64,000 nucleotides of DNA from Acidimicrobiaceae bacterium (GCA_003151235.1 PLWZ01000053.1:1-64000); one strand, 5' to 3'; positions 25,447-34,561 are shown, numbered from the stretch's first letter. Numbers and translations are program-made. The notes: generated by a model from the sequence alone, not told the origin.

Positions 25447-26307
25447 GTGAAGGGTGATACGTGCTCGCTGGCCGGTTACACCGTCCGCCGAGTTGGCTTT
25501 GGCGCCATGCAGTTGCCGGGCTCCGGTGTGTTCGGGCCGCCGCGGGATCACGGTCGCGCAATTGCCGTCTTGCGACGGGCGGTCGAAGCAGGAGTGAACC
25601 ACATCGACACGGCTCAGTTTTATGGCCCGAAAGTCGCCAATGAGCTCATCCATGAAGCCTTGTTCCCATATCCCGGCGATCTCGTGTTGGTAACGAAGGT
25701 GGGCGCGGCTCGTGACGAGCGCGGTGGGTGGGCTCCGGCGCAACGACCAGGGGAACTTCGGACGGGGGTCGAGGCGAACCTGCGGAGTCTCGAGCTGGAC
25801 CAGATCCCGGTCGTGAACCTGCGGCGATTGCCGACTGCCGACGTCGAGTTCGGTGACCAGGTCGACGCGATGGTCGAAATGCGCAATGAGGGAGTCATAG
25901 GTGGGATCGGTCTGAGCAACGTCACCTTGGACGAGTATCAAGCCGCTCGTGCTCGCACCGAGATCGCCTGCGTTCAGAACGCATTCAGCGTTGCCGATCG
26001 GTCTGGCCAGGGGCTCTTCGACGCGTGCAAGCAAGACGGTGTCCCGTTCGTGCCGTTCTTTCCCTTGGGCTCGGCGTTCGCGCCGGACAATCCGATCCTC
26101 GGCGCGGCTGCGGTTCGAGACGTCGGCGCTCGGATCGGCGCGACTCCCGCGCAGGTGGCGTTGGCCTGGCTATTGCACCTGGCTGACAACGTCCTGCTGA
26201 TCCCTGGCACGTCCTCGTTGCAGCACCTCGAGGAGAACCTAAGCGTGGGGTCCTTGGAACTCGACGACGAGGCCATGGCGGCACTCGACCGGGTTGGATC
26301 GTCCTAG
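25447..26307 (+). CDS. Aldo/keto reductase family protein
   Basis: A 286-residue TIM-barrel oxidoreductase from GTG 25447 with GAAGGA upstream. Catalytic Asp54 and Tyr59 (HIDTAQFYG) and Lys84 (VTKVG) are in place. The position of the usual catalytic His is Asn124 (VVNLRR), as in one bacterial subgroup of the family. GIGLSNV and the C-terminal LIPGTSS NADP-binding loop are also present. It should reduce or oxidise small carbonyls with NADP(H). It stands after a zone of gene remnants and before a convergent regulator gene. Substrate unknown. Confidence 0.93.
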   Translation: MKGDTCSLAGYTVRRVGFGAMQLPGSGVFGPPRDHGRAIAVLRRAVEAGVNHIDTAQFYGPKVANELIHEALFPYPGDLVLVTKVGAARDERGGWAPAQRPGELRTGVEANLRSLELDQIPVVNLRRLPTADVEFGDQVDAMVEMRNEGVIGGIGLSNVTLDEYQAARARTEIACVQNAFSVADRSGQGLFDACKQDGVPFVPFFPLGSAFAPDNPILGAAAVRDVGARIGATPAQVALAWLLHLADNVLLIPGTSSLQHLEENLSVGSLELDDEAMAALDRVGSS

Positions 26308-26369
26308 AGCGTTCCGAACGCCGTGCCAATCCGGGCCCACATAGACCGCCGGCCGCGCACCGAGATGTC

Positions 26370-27026
26370 TTAGGAGTCGAGGAAGCGCAGCACGGCCAGC
26401 ACCCGCCGATGGTCGGACTGTGAGACCGGCAGGTCCAGCTTGGTGAAGATGTTGGCCACGTGCTTCTCAACGGCCCCTTCCGAGATCACGAGGGTGGTCG
26501 CGATAGCAGCGTTGGAACGACCCTCGGCCATGAGCGAGAGCACCTCACGCTCTCGCCCGCTCAGGCCCGACAGCGAGTCGATCTTCCGAGAGGCGCCGAG
26601 GAGCTGCGTGACCACTTCGGGGTCCAGCGCGGTGCCGCCGGATGCGACCCGCACGAGAGCCTCTACGAAGTCGCTCACGTCCGCCACCCGGTCCTTCAGC
26701 AGGTAGCCGATGCCGGCGGCGCCGTCGGCCAATAGCTCTGCGGCGTAGCGGGTCTCGATGTACTGGGAGAACAAGAGAATGCCGAGGGTCGGGTGCCGGC
26801 GCCGGAGCTCGATCGCGGCCCGGAGCCCCTCGTCGGTGAAGGTCGGCGGCATGCGGATGTCCACCACGGCGACGTCAGGAAGGTCCCTGGTGACGGACTC
26901 ATGCAGCCCCTCCGGGTCGCTCACCGCGTCGGTGATCTCGAAGCCGCGGTCAGCGAGCAGTTGGACAAGCCCGTCACGAAGGATGGCCGAGTCCTCGGCG
27001 ATGGCGACACGGATGGAGTCGCTCAT
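26370..27026 (-). CDS. NarL/LuxR-family response regulator
   Basis: A 218-residue two-component regulator. The receiver domain has the acidic pocket E11/D12, phosphoacceptor Asp56 (VVDIRMP) and Lys near 110 (LLKDR). The C-terminal LuxR-type HTH spans about 150-205 (LSGREREVLSLMAEGRSN...EKHVANIFTKL). The ATG at 27026 follows the stop of the histidine kinase gene immediately (no gap), so the two are translationally coupled. It is the last gene of the ABC-permease-kinase-regulator operon, and its kinase is the adjacent one. It probably activates this same operon in response to an envelope or drug signal. Confidence 0.95.
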   Translation of the reverse strand: MSDSIRVAIAEDSAILRDGLVQLLADRGFEITDAVSDPEGLHESVTRDLPDVAVVDIRMPPTFTDEGLRAAIELRRRHPTLGILLFSQYIETRYAAELLADGAAGIGYLLKDRVADVSDFVEALVRVASGGTALDPEVVTQLLGASRKIDSLSGLSGREREVLSLMAEGRSNAAIATTLVISEGAVEKHVANIFTKLDLPVSQSDHRRVLAVLRFLDS

Positions 27027-28430
27027 CTAAGCGTGAAGCGGGAGGTCGATCGTCATGATGGTTGGTCCACCGGCAGGGCTATTGACCTCGAGCGTGCCGT
27101 CAACCGCATGTACGCGATCGATCAGTCCTCTCAAGCCGCTCGAAGCAGATCCAATCAGTGCCGGCTGCGCCCCTCCACGCCCGTCATCGCGCACAACGAC
27201 ACGCAGCCACTTGCCATGCTGGGTGCAGCGGACGCTCGCCCTCGACGCATTCGCGTGCTGGGCGACATTGGCGAGCAGCTCGGCCACGGAGAAGTAGGCG
27301 ATCGCCTCGATGGCATGGGTCGGCCGCTCCTCCAACACAACTGTCAACTCGACCGGGACGGTGCTGCGGGCGGCCAGTGTGGACAGAGCCCCTTCGAGGC
27401 CGGTGTCGAGCACCGGGGGGTGGATGCCGCGGGCGAGGTCGCGAAGCTCGACGATGGCCTCCTTGGCTCCGCCGTGCGCATCGTTGATCAGCCGTCGAAC
27501 CTCGTCGATGTCGAGGTCTCCGGCCTCGGCCAATTTCTCCTTGGCCTGCCCGAGTTGCATGGCGAGCGCCACGAGCTGGGCCTGCGTGCCGTCGTGCAGA
27601 TCCCGTTCGATCCGCCGGAGGGTGGCCGCCGAAGCGTCCACCGTTTGAGCCCGGGCGTCCTCGAGAGAACGCACCCGGGCCGTAACGGGGTCGGGCCCGA
27701 GGAGGGTATGCATGAGTCGGCGGTCGGCGAAGACAACCGCGCGCATGGGCCACGGGGCGAGCAAGAGGAGGAGTCCGCCGGTGAAGAAGATGAAAAGGCC
27801 GTGGATGAAGCCCGATGACTGGACCGACAGAAACCCCGGCGGGAACAGGTTGAGTACGACCCCGAACTCATTGGGGCGAGTCGCCCCCGCCCCCCACAGG
27901 GGATAGGTGAGGCAGAAGAAGGCGTCGACCCACACGCTGAAGGCGAACCAGACCCCGAACACTGACAGGGGGACCTTGATCACGCAGTAGGCCACCGCCC
28001 TCCACCCAACGCGGTCTCGCAGGGCGGATTGGAGCCACCCGAAAAACCCGGGCCGCGCCGAGAAGGGCAACGGCTCCTCGATGATCTCGTCAATGAAGCC
28101 GCGGGCGAGTGTCCGGTGGAACCTGCCCAAGCCCCTTGTTCCGCGGAGTGAGGCGGCGACCACGACCAGGCCGATGAACGTGACGGTCAGCGCGATCCCC
28201 GCACCCATGGTGACCGCGATGAAGACGAAGCCCACCCCGGTCAGCATCGAGCTGACCATGAAGAACCCGAGCTCGTGCCAGGCCCGGCTGGAGAACGGTT
28301 CACGCCAGGCCGAGCGGCCGAAGTCCCGGATCTGGTTCAGCCGGGCCTCCGAAAGCACGATCACCCGCTCCTTGCCTCCGCGGCTCAGCCGGAGGCCAAC
28401 CCCTGATTCCCTCGCATCAGCTTTCATCAT
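27027..28430 (-). CDS. DesK/NarX-like sensor histidine kinase with multi-pass N-terminus
   Basis: A 467-residue membrane histidine kinase. The N-terminal half has about four to six hydrophobic segments (50-95, 145-175, 187-225) of the type seen in actinobacterial Sensor-domain kinases with a DUF4153-like or sensor fold. The HisKA_3 dimerisation box RRIERDLHDGTQAQL follows, with His279, then a HATPase_c domain (LLANVAQHANAS, DDGRGG, SSGLRGLIDRV). Its ATG overlaps the permease stop by 4 nt (ATGA), and the regulator begins directly after its stop. Signal unknown. Genes of this arrangement usually sense cell-envelope or antibiotic stress. Confidence 0.93.
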   Translation of the reverse strand: MMKADARESGVGLRLSRGGKERVIVLSEARLNQIRDFGRSAWREPFSSRAWHELGFFMVSSMLTGVGFVFIAVTMGAGIALTVTFIGLVVVAASLRGTRGLGRFHRTLARGFIDEIIEEPLPFSARPGFFGWLQSALRDRVGWRAVAYCVIKVPLSVFGVWFAFSVWVDAFFCLTYPLWGAGATRPNEFGVVLNLFPPGFLSVQSSGFIHGLFIFFTGGLLLLLAPWPMRAVVFADRRLMHTLLGPDPVTARVRSLEDARAQTVDASAATLRRIERDLHDGTQAQLVALAMQLGQAKEKLAEAGDLDIDEVRRLINDAHGGAKEAIVELRDLARGIHPPVLDTGLEGALSTLAARSTVPVELTVVLEERPTHAIEAIAYFSVAELLANVAQHANASRASVRCTQHGKWLRVVVRDDGRGGAQPALIGSASSGLRGLIDRVHAVDGTLEVNSPAGGPTIMTIDLPLHA

Positions 28431-29221
28431 GCGTCACGGCCGACGATCGAGAAGGCCGCGAGCGCCAGGGCGGTCCCGCAATAGAGCAGCATCAGGAGCA
28501 TCCCGAGGCCAATCGAGACCTGACCCGGGTTTCGGACGACGGCGGCGATCGAGTTGGCCAGGATCGGCACGGGCGTGAAGCGAGCCGGGTTGCTCGGAAG
28601 GCGGTTCAGGAGCACCGGGATCAGGAATGTGACGGCGACGTAGGCGGAGATCGCCCCCGCCGTGTGACGCATGAGCATCCCGAGACCGAGTCCCATGAGA
28701 GCGAGCAGGGCGAGGAAGGCCCCCGAGAGCAGGAGCGCCTGCAGGACGCCGGGCTGGCCGAGCGAAGCGGTCGGCGCCCCGCCGCTCCCGAGGATTGCCT
28801 GGCCGACACCGAAACAAACGAATGTGAGCACCTCACCGACGACAAGCACGATCCCACCGACCACCACCGCTTTCCCGGCCAAGAACAGTCGACGGCGGGG
28901 CGTGGCCGCCAGCGAGGCGCGGATCGTGCCGCTGCCGTACTCGCCGGTCGCGGCCAGAGCTCCAAGGATGCCGACCGTGAGCACCGCCAAGACCAGCCCT
29001 CCCATCGCTTGGTTTGTCGGGTCGAAGCCCTGGTACCACGCCGGGTCGTGGTGCGTGACGCTGTTGGTGGACAGGATCGTCACGACCACCGACCCGGCAA
29101 CGGTGACCAGCAGCATCCAGATCGTCGATCGAAGCGATGTCAGCTTGGTCAGTTCGGCTCTCACCACGTGTCTCATGGTGTAGCGGGAGCGCGGCGATTC
29201 CATAGCCGCAATATTGGTCAC
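28427..29221 (-). CDS. ABC-2 family transporter permease
   Basis: A 264-residue protein with about six hydrophobic helices and the pattern MRHVVRAELTKLTSLRST near the N-terminus, typical of the ABC-2 permeases paired with antibiotic or lantibiotic exporters. A conserved GEYGSGTIRASL segment lies near residue 92. The start is about 29221, overlapping the ATPase stop by 4 nt. It forms the membrane part of the exporter with the gene upstream on the same strand. Nothing suggests truncation. Confidence 0.92.
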   Translation of the reverse strand: MTNIAAMESPRSRYTMRHVVRAELTKLTSLRSTIWMLLVTVAGSVVVTILSTNSVTHHDPAWYQGFDPTNQAMGGLVLAVLTVGILGALAATGEYGSGTIRASLAATPRRRLFLAGKAVVVGGIVLVVGEVLTFVCFGVGQAILGSGGAPTASLGQPGVLQALLLSGAFLALLALMGLGLGMLMRHTAGAISAYVAVTFLIPVLLNRLPSNPARFTPVPILANSIAAVVRNPGQVSIGLGMLLMLLYCGTALALAAFSIVGRDA

Positions 29222-30174
29222 GACTTCTCCTCTCGATATGGGCCGGAAGAAGCAGCAAGCGCAATCGGGCGGCCATCTGCCCGGAACTCGACTGCGTCGC
29301 GGGTCAGCTCCATGAAGGCGTCTTCCAGTGACGCCCGGATTGGCGTCAGTTCGAAAAGGGTGAACGAACGGTGTGCCGCAAACCTGCCCACGTCGGCCGA
29401 CGACAATCCGTCGACGACGACGGCTCCGTCCTGGTCCACGGTGACCTTCGCACCGATTTCCCGGAGGGCCGAGACGAATGAGCTCGCGTTTGGGGTGACC
29501 ACACGGACCACCTTCCCGGCGCTCTGCGCGGTGAACTCGTCAACGGTGGTCTCTGCGATCAGTTTCCCCCGCCCGATCACCACCAGGCGTTGCGCTGTCA
29601 TGGACATCTCGGTGATCAGATGGCTGGAGACAAAGACCGTTCGGCCCTCGGCTGCGAGACCTTGGAGCAGGCCGCGAACCCATCGGATGCCCTCGGGATC
29701 GAGTCCGTTGACGGGCTCATCGAAGATCAAGACACCGGGATCCCCGAGGAGGGCGCTGGCGATCCCGAGCCGCTGTCCCATGCCGAGCGAGTACTTCCCG
29801 GCTCGTTGACGCGCCACCGAGGTAAGTCCAACGGCCTCGAGCACCTCATCGACCCGCCGGAGTGGGATGTCGTTGGCCCGGGCCAGATACCGGAGGTGGT
29901 CGAAGGCACTGCGACCCGGGTGAAACGCCTTCGCATCGAGTAGGGCCCCCACCTCTCGGAGCGGCCACCCGAGCTCGGCGTATGTACGACCGTTGACGAG
30001 CGCTGAGCCCGAGGTCGGGGAGTCGAGTCCCATGATCATTCGCATGGTCGTCGACTTTCCCGACCCATTGGGGCCGAGGAAGCCGGTGACCACTCCCGGA
30101 GGGACCTCAAAGCTGAGATCGTGCACCGCCACGGTCTTGCGGTAGTGCTTGGTGAGTGCGCGAGCGACGATCAT
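29218..30174 (-). CDS. ABC transporter ATP-binding protein (bacitracin/lantibiotic type)
   Basis: A 318-residue ATPase and first gene of the operon. Walker A GPNGSGKS (34-41), signature SLGMGQ (129-134), Walker B VLIFDEP (148-154) and the SSH switch histidine are all seen. The signature deviates to LGMGQ, as in many BcrA-like exporters. The C-terminal region has a DUF4162-like tail. A 191-bp gap separates it from the divergent aminotransferase gene and should contain the operon promoter. Together with the permease, kinase and regulator it forms a self-regulating export unit. Exported compound unknown. Confidence 0.94.
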   Translation of the reverse strand: MIVARALTKHYRKTVAVHDLSFEVPPGVVTGFLGPNGSGKSTTMRMIMGLDSPTSGSALVNGRTYAELGWPLREVGALLDAKAFHPGRSAFDHLRYLARANDIPLRRVDEVLEAVGLTSVARQRAGKYSLGMGQRLGIASALLGDPGVLIFDEPVNGLDPEGIRWVRGLLQGLAAEGRTVFVSSHLITEMSMTAQRLVVIGRGKLIAETTVDEFTAQSAGKVVRVVTPNASSFVSALREIGAKVTVDQDGAVVVDGLSSADVGRFAAHRSFTLFELTPIRASLEDAFMELTRDAVEFRADGRPIALAASSGPYREEKS

Positions 30175-30248
30175 CTAGTGCTCCTGCCGATCCCGGCCAG
30201 TTCTAGGTCCTCGTCCAAGGGTAAAGAGTCCCGACGTTCGTGAGAATG

Positions 30249-30258
30249 CCGCTAGCGG
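30249..30258. promoter_or_regulatory. 10-bp perfect palindrome near the ABC operon start
   Basis: CCGCTAGCGG, 75 bp upstream of the ABC ATPase start in the divergent gap with the aminotransferase gene. It may be a site for the operon's own NarL-type regulator, but ten bases is short and no matching copies are known to me. A low-confidence observation. Confidence 0.3.
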
Positions 30259-30365
30259 GCGTCTCCCCCTGGGGCTAACCCCCGTAGCGAGGCGGGGTCA
30301 ATGACTACGAGCAGCGGCTCTCACAGCGGGAGAACAAACGTCCATGATCGAAGCGTGCTGTAAGG

Positions 30366-31700
30366 ATGACCGGGGTGAACGGGGTGAGCGGGATCCGCCG
30401 TCGCTATGTGGATCGGACAGCTCGCTCGCTTGAGTTGTGGCGCGAGTTCAGCGACATCCTGGTCGACGGGAACACCCGATCGCTCGCGTTCTACGAACCC
30501 CACCCCCTGGTCATCGTCTCTGGACGCGGAGCCGTCGTCTCAGACGCCGACGACAACACCTACTTCGACCTGCTCAACAACTACACGGCGCTCGTTCACG
30601 GCAATGCCCACCCGGCGCTCATGGAGGCCGCCGCTGCAGTCATGGGAACGGGCACAGTGTTTCCGGCTCCACATGCTTTACAAGCCAGGCACGCTGCCAT
30701 GCTCCGCGAACGGATTGCCGGTACCGAGGTCGTTCGGTACACGAACAGCGGGACCGAGGCCGCGATGCTGGCGGTTCGGGTCGCACGAGCGGCAACGGGC
30801 CGAGACATCGTCGCCAAAGCCCGATTCGGGTATCACGGCGGCTTCGACGGGCTCGTTCCGAACTCGGAACGGATCGATCCGGGCGTCCCTCGCGCGACGG
30901 CCGATCTCCTGCGGGTCTTCGAGTTCAACGACAGCGCCGACATGAAGCGCGTCTGCCGCGAGGCCGGGAGCGACCTGGCCGCGATCGTGCTCGAGCCGTT
31001 GCTGGGCTCGGGTGGCGCCGTTCCTGGGACCGCCACGTTCATGAGGGATGCCCGGGCGCTTGCCGATGAGCTCGGTGCGCTGCTCATCCTCGACGAGGTG
31101 CAGACCTTCCGCCTCGACCCAGCCGGCCTGCAGGCCGTGCTCGGCGTAACGGCGGACCTAACGGTGCTCGGAAAGTTGATTGGCGGTGGCTTTCCTGTTG
31201 GCGCTGTCGCGGGGCCGCGCCATCTGCTCGATGCCCTGTCAATCCGCTCGCCGCAGCATGTGAACCACGCGGGCACCTTCAACGGCAACCTGGTTTCGAT
31301 GGCTGCCGGGATACGGGCGATGGAGCTCCTCGGTACTGGGGAGATCGCGCGGCTCAACTCCGGGGGCGAGGCTCTGGCGTCCGCGACCAAGAGCGCACTC
31401 GTGTCGAGCGGATTGCCCGGCACCGTGACCGGCTTTGGCTCGATGTTCAACCTCCACATCGGAGCCGAGGTCGGGACCGTCCGCACCGGCTCCGATGCCA
31501 CTGGGCAGGACACAGCTCTGATGGAGTTGTTTCATCTGGCCTTGCTCAACGAGGGAGTGTTCGCCGCCCCGAGAGGGTTCTTCAATACCTCGACGGTGCT
31601 CTCCGACGAGGACCTCGCGACAGTCTCGGGGGGCATCAGACGAGCCCTGGCCGCCGTGGCCGAGGAATCGCAACGGTCCTCGTATCCAACCGGTGGGTGA
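30366..31700 (+). CDS. Class III aminotransferase (glutamate-1-semialdehyde aminomutase-like)
   Basis: A 444-residue PLP enzyme. It has TNSGTEAAMLAVRVARA (pyridoxal phosphate phosphate-binding region, about 126-142), the D243-E244 pair (LILDEVQTF) and the Schiff-base lysine K270 (GKLIGGGFPVGA). Arrangement and length match the class III transaminases in the GSAM branch. A haem operon is not seen around it, so a catabolic or secondary-metabolic transamination is more likely than tetrapyrrole synthesis. The start is ATG 30366 with AAGG close by. It is divergent from the ABC operon. Confidence 0.92.
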   Translation: MTGVNGVSGIRRRYVDRTARSLELWREFSDILVDGNTRSLAFYEPHPLVIVSGRGAVVSDADDNTYFDLLNNYTALVHGNAHPALMEAAAAVMGTGTVFPAPHALQARHAAMLRERIAGTEVVRYTNSGTEAAMLAVRVARAATGRDIVAKARFGYHGGFDGLVPNSERIDPGVPRATADLLRVFEFNDSADMKRVCREAGSDLAAIVLEPLLGSGGAVPGTATFMRDARALADELGALLILDEVQTFRLDPAGLQAVLGVTADLTVLGKLIGGGFPVGAVAGPRHLLDALSIRSPQHVNHAGTFNGNLVSMAAGIRAMELLGTGEIARLNSGGEALASATKSALVSSGLPGTVTGFGSMFNLHIGAEVGTVRTGSDATGQDTALMELFHLALLNEGVFAAPRGFFNTSTVLSDEDLATVSGGIRRALAAVAEESQRSSYPTGG

Positions 31701-31875
31701 GGTTCAGGTACCCGGACGATGTGGGGTGTTGTGTGCGGGCGCAATCACGTGGGCTCCCGGGCAGTTTCGTTCATTGACGGGTCCCGAGCCACACGATGCC
31801 TTGAAGACGGCCAGGTTGCCGAGGTCCGCCACCGCAGAGGTCCGGAGCCTCGACGGCCGGAATCAAATGTCCTCC

Positions 31876-31893
31876 TTCACAGCAAACTGTGAA
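31876..31893. promoter_or_regulatory. Perfect 18-bp inverted repeat upstream of membrane protein gene
   Basis: TTCACAG-CAAA-CTGTGAA: two perfect 7-bp arms with a 4-bp spacer, 79 bp upstream of the ATG at 31973. The 272-bp gap before that gene holds no other clear feature. The arrangement is that of a dimeric regulator operator. It is not the CRP consensus, which has the TGTGA and TCACA half-sites in the opposite order. No regulator gene is adjacent. Confidence 0.5.
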
Positions 31894-31972
31894 CGCATGC
31901 CACCCCAAGTCTGATCACCGGTAATGTCGGCGCCGAAGTAGCCCGTCATCAGGGCTTCAAGGGGGCTTCACC

Positions 31973-33928
31973 ATGGAAAGCAGCACCCGCGCGTATCGCT
32001 CGATCCCGGAGCGATTTCACGTGAATCGACGTTCACTGCAGATCGCGCTTGGCGTGCTCTGGATCATTGATGGGCTGCTGAAATTCCAGCCCGCACTCTT
32101 CAAGCCCGCCTTCATCGGCATCGCGATCCGACCGATGGCTATCGGTCAGCCGACCTTGATCGCTTCCGCTATCAATCACATGGGGAATTTCTTGTCGCAT
32201 GAAGCGACGATGTGGGTGGCGGTATTCGGACTCGGCGAGATCGCCATCGGGGCGGCCATGCTGTCCAGGCGGACCGTCAAGCCGGCACTCGTCGCCTCGT
32301 TCATCTGGGGTGCCTGCGTGTACCTCTTCGGTGAGGGTCTCGGCATGGTGTTCACCGGCCACACCTCACCGCTTGCCGGCGCTCCCGGAGCCGTCTGCTT
32401 CTACATCCTTCTCGGCGTGATGGTGTGGCCGAGGGAAGAGCGCGAACCCGCTCGGGTGCTCGTCGGCGCCGACTCATCGGCAGCCGGCCGTGGTCCTCTC
32501 GGTGGGACGGGCGCGCTTTTGGTTTGGGCGGCGATCTGGATCTTCGAAGCCGTCCTCTGGATGCTCCCGGTAAACCGGACCAGCAATGCGGTGACCAATC
32601 AGATGTCGGCGACGGCGCACGGGCAGCCGGGCTGGTACGCCCATCTGCTCACCGCCTTCGGCCACGCCTTCACGGGTGCCGGGGTCTCGGTGGCGGTGAT
32701 CCTGTCCGCCGCGTCCATCGTCATCGGCCTGGGACCCCTGATCTCACGACGGCCCCAGGCCTTCATCGGCCTCGGCATCGCGCTGGCCCTCGGGTACTGG
32801 GTCACCGGGCAGGGACTCGGCGAGCTCCTCAGCTTCGGCGGAACCGACGCCGCCAACGGACCCATCATTGGGCTCATCGGCCTCTCCATTTTGCCGCTGA
32901 TGCCCGCCCGGGCCAGCGAGCCAACCCCGGCGGCCCGGCTCATGTCCCGGTATCCGGTCGGCGCCATCGTGGGGGTCCTCGGCCTCGCGCTCGTGCCGTT
33001 GGCCGTCGCCGTCATCCCGGCCGGCTCCCAGGTCATCGAGGCATCTCCGACCGCTTCGCATTCCTCTGGCCCCGTCAGCGCCCTGAGCAGCACTACGGGT
33101 TCCAGCGGATCAAGCAGCGCCTCGAGCTCCAGTAGCACCATGCCCGGCATGTCGATGTCGCCATCGTCGTCGTCGCACAGTGGGAAGGGCGGGTCCGCTC
33201 ACTCGATGAACATGTCGGCAATGGCCGGCCTCGGCGTCACGAGCGCCGACTGGAAGTACACCGGCCCTGCACTGCCGGCGGCCGAGGTGAACGAGCTCAC
33301 CGTCTCGAGCGATGAGCAGGACAAGGGTCACCTGATGCAGACGCCGGGCTGCACGACCGCTCCCACCGATCAACAGGTGCTCGGAGCGACCCAGTACGTG
33401 CAGGCGGTGTCGGCCGCGGTGGCCAAATACAAGAACCTCAGCGTGGCCCTGGGGGATGGGTACTTCCCCATCACCACCACCAGTTACCCGGTCGTGCACT
33501 ACCTGAACATCAACTACATGAACACAAGGGACATCATGAATCCCAACACCGTGGATTCGCTTGTCTACGCCACCACCCCCTATGGACCGGTGCTAGTGGC
33601 GGCGATGTTCCTGATGCCCGATCAGAGCAACGGTCCCATGCCCTACGGCTGCTTGGTTCAGTGGCACGCGCACACCAACCTGTGCACCAGCCAGACCACA
33701 CACCAGATTGACGGACTGCAACCGTGTGCGGTGGGTTCCGTCGCCGACCCCCCGACGCCGTTCATGACCCATGTGTGGCAGGTGCCGGTTGCCGGCGGGC
33801 CTTTGGCCATCGACCCATCGGACCTCCAAGTCGTGGAGGCGGCGATCATGGCCCAACAACGGGGCTTGGCTCCGACCACGACGGGAGCGCCGCCTGCCAC
33901 CGAAGTCAGCACGGTGACCAGCGGGTAA
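31973..33928 (+). CDS. Multi-pass membrane protein with Met/His/Ser-rich linker and exported domain
   Basis: A 651-residue protein. Residues 22-350 contain about nine hydrophobic helices and resemble DoxX-like or terminal-oxidase-accessory membrane proteins (LQIALGVLWIIDGLLKFQP). Residues 360-418 are a low-complexity linker rich in Ser with MPGMSMS and HSMNMSAM, a Met/His pattern like copper-binding segments of periplasmic Cu proteins. The last 230 residues form an exported-looking domain with His509, H565/H567 and C571 (QWHAHTNLC), and His600. These could bind a metal. The whole protein is probably in the cytoplasmic membrane with the C-terminal domain outside. Function not known; a copper-related role is inference. 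Confidence 0.75.
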   Translation: MESSTRAYRSIPERFHVNRRSLQIALGVLWIIDGLLKFQPALFKPAFIGIAIRPMAIGQPTLIASAINHMGNFLSHEATMWVAVFGLGEIAIGAAMLSRRTVKPALVASFIWGACVYLFGEGLGMVFTGHTSPLAGAPGAVCFYILLGVMVWPREEREPARVLVGADSSAAGRGPLGGTGALLVWAAIWIFEAVLWMLPVNRTSNAVTNQMSATAHGQPGWYAHLLTAFGHAFTGAGVSVAVILSAASIVIGLGPLISRRPQAFIGLGIALALGYWVTGQGLGELLSFGGTDAANGPIIGLIGLSILPLMPARASEPTPAARLMSRYPVGAIVGVLGLALVPLAVAVIPAGSQVIEASPTASHSSGPVSALSSTTGSSGSSSASSSSSTMPGMSMSPSSSSHSGKGGSAHSMNMSAMAGLGVTSADWKYTGPALPAAEVNELTVSSDEQDKGHLMQTPGCTTAPTDQQVLGATQYVQAVSAAVAKYKNLSVALGDGYFPITTTSYPVVHYLNINYMNTRDIMNPNTVDSLVYATTPYGPVLVAAMFLMPDQSNGPMPYGCLVQWHAHTNLCTSQTTHQIDGLQPCAVGSVADPPTPFMTHVWQVPVAGGPLAIDPSDLQVVEAAIMAQQRGLAPTTTGAPPATEVSTVTSG

Positions 33929-34080
33929 CGGATCTAGAGCAAGGCATCGCCCGCCAGCCGGTCGTCGAGCCCTCGAATCGTTGGCAGCGCGTCCGGACGG
34001 TCCTCGCCAGCAGCGGGTCGTTTGCCCTAGGACTGGTCGTAGCTGGGGGCTGGGTCGCGAGCTGCCGACGGGCGAACGCT

Positions 34081-34467
34081 TCAACGCTCCAGGTACTGCG
34101 TGGCGAGTCGGGGAGGAGCGCAGGCCAACCAGGCGTCGACGACCGCATCTTTGAGCGCGCTCTTGCTGACCACCTTCAGTTGGATGAGGACGGCCGAGTA
34201 TCCGTCGAAGTGGGGAATCGTGAAGAAGGCCTTCGGATGTGTCGCAAGCATCGCCTCCTTCTCTTGAAGGTCTGCGACTCGGACAGCGAGGATGGGTCCG
34301 TCCGGCGGGGTCGCGGCACCGAACCGCTTGATGTCCGCCATGGTGAACGGCCGCTCCCATGCGAAGCCCTTCCCGGCGACGTGCCACGTACGGTTGCCGT
34401 GCCGTTCGCCCTCGGTGACGTCGGGCATGCCCAGTGCCACAACTGCGGCGTCGTCAAGAGTCGCCAT
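34081..34467 (-). CDS. MmcQ/YjbR family protein
   Basis: A 128-residue protein starting at ATG 34467 (MATLDDAAVVALGMPD). It shows the YjbR/MmcQ pattern: a first helix, ERHGNRTWHVAGKGFAWERPFTMADIKRF, then SKSALKDAVVDAWLACAPPRL. These are small DNA-binding-like double-wing proteins of unclear function. It is a minus-strand gene, convergent with the preceding membrane-protein gene with about 150 bases between. An extra 13 residues upstream are possible but not conserved. Confidence 0.85.
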   Translation of the reverse strand: MATLDDAAVVALGMPDVTEGERHGNRTWHVAGKGFAWERPFTMADIKRFGAATPPDGPILAVRVADLQEKEAMLATHPKAFFTIPHFDGYSAVLIQLKVVSKSALKDAVVDAWLACAPPRLATQYLER

Positions 34468-34561
34468 TCGGGGCACCGTACCGCTGCGTGCTTGGAGTGC
34501 GCTCATTCCTTTGGCGTGCGGATCCGGGATCCCGGCTGGTCGTTGGGGCCAGCCGTGACAT

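Noticed and set aside
33060-33200. Ser-rich repetitive stretch considered as a repeat array
   Set aside because: It is a low-complexity protein linker inside the membrane-fusion gene, not a DNA repeat array or CRISPR.
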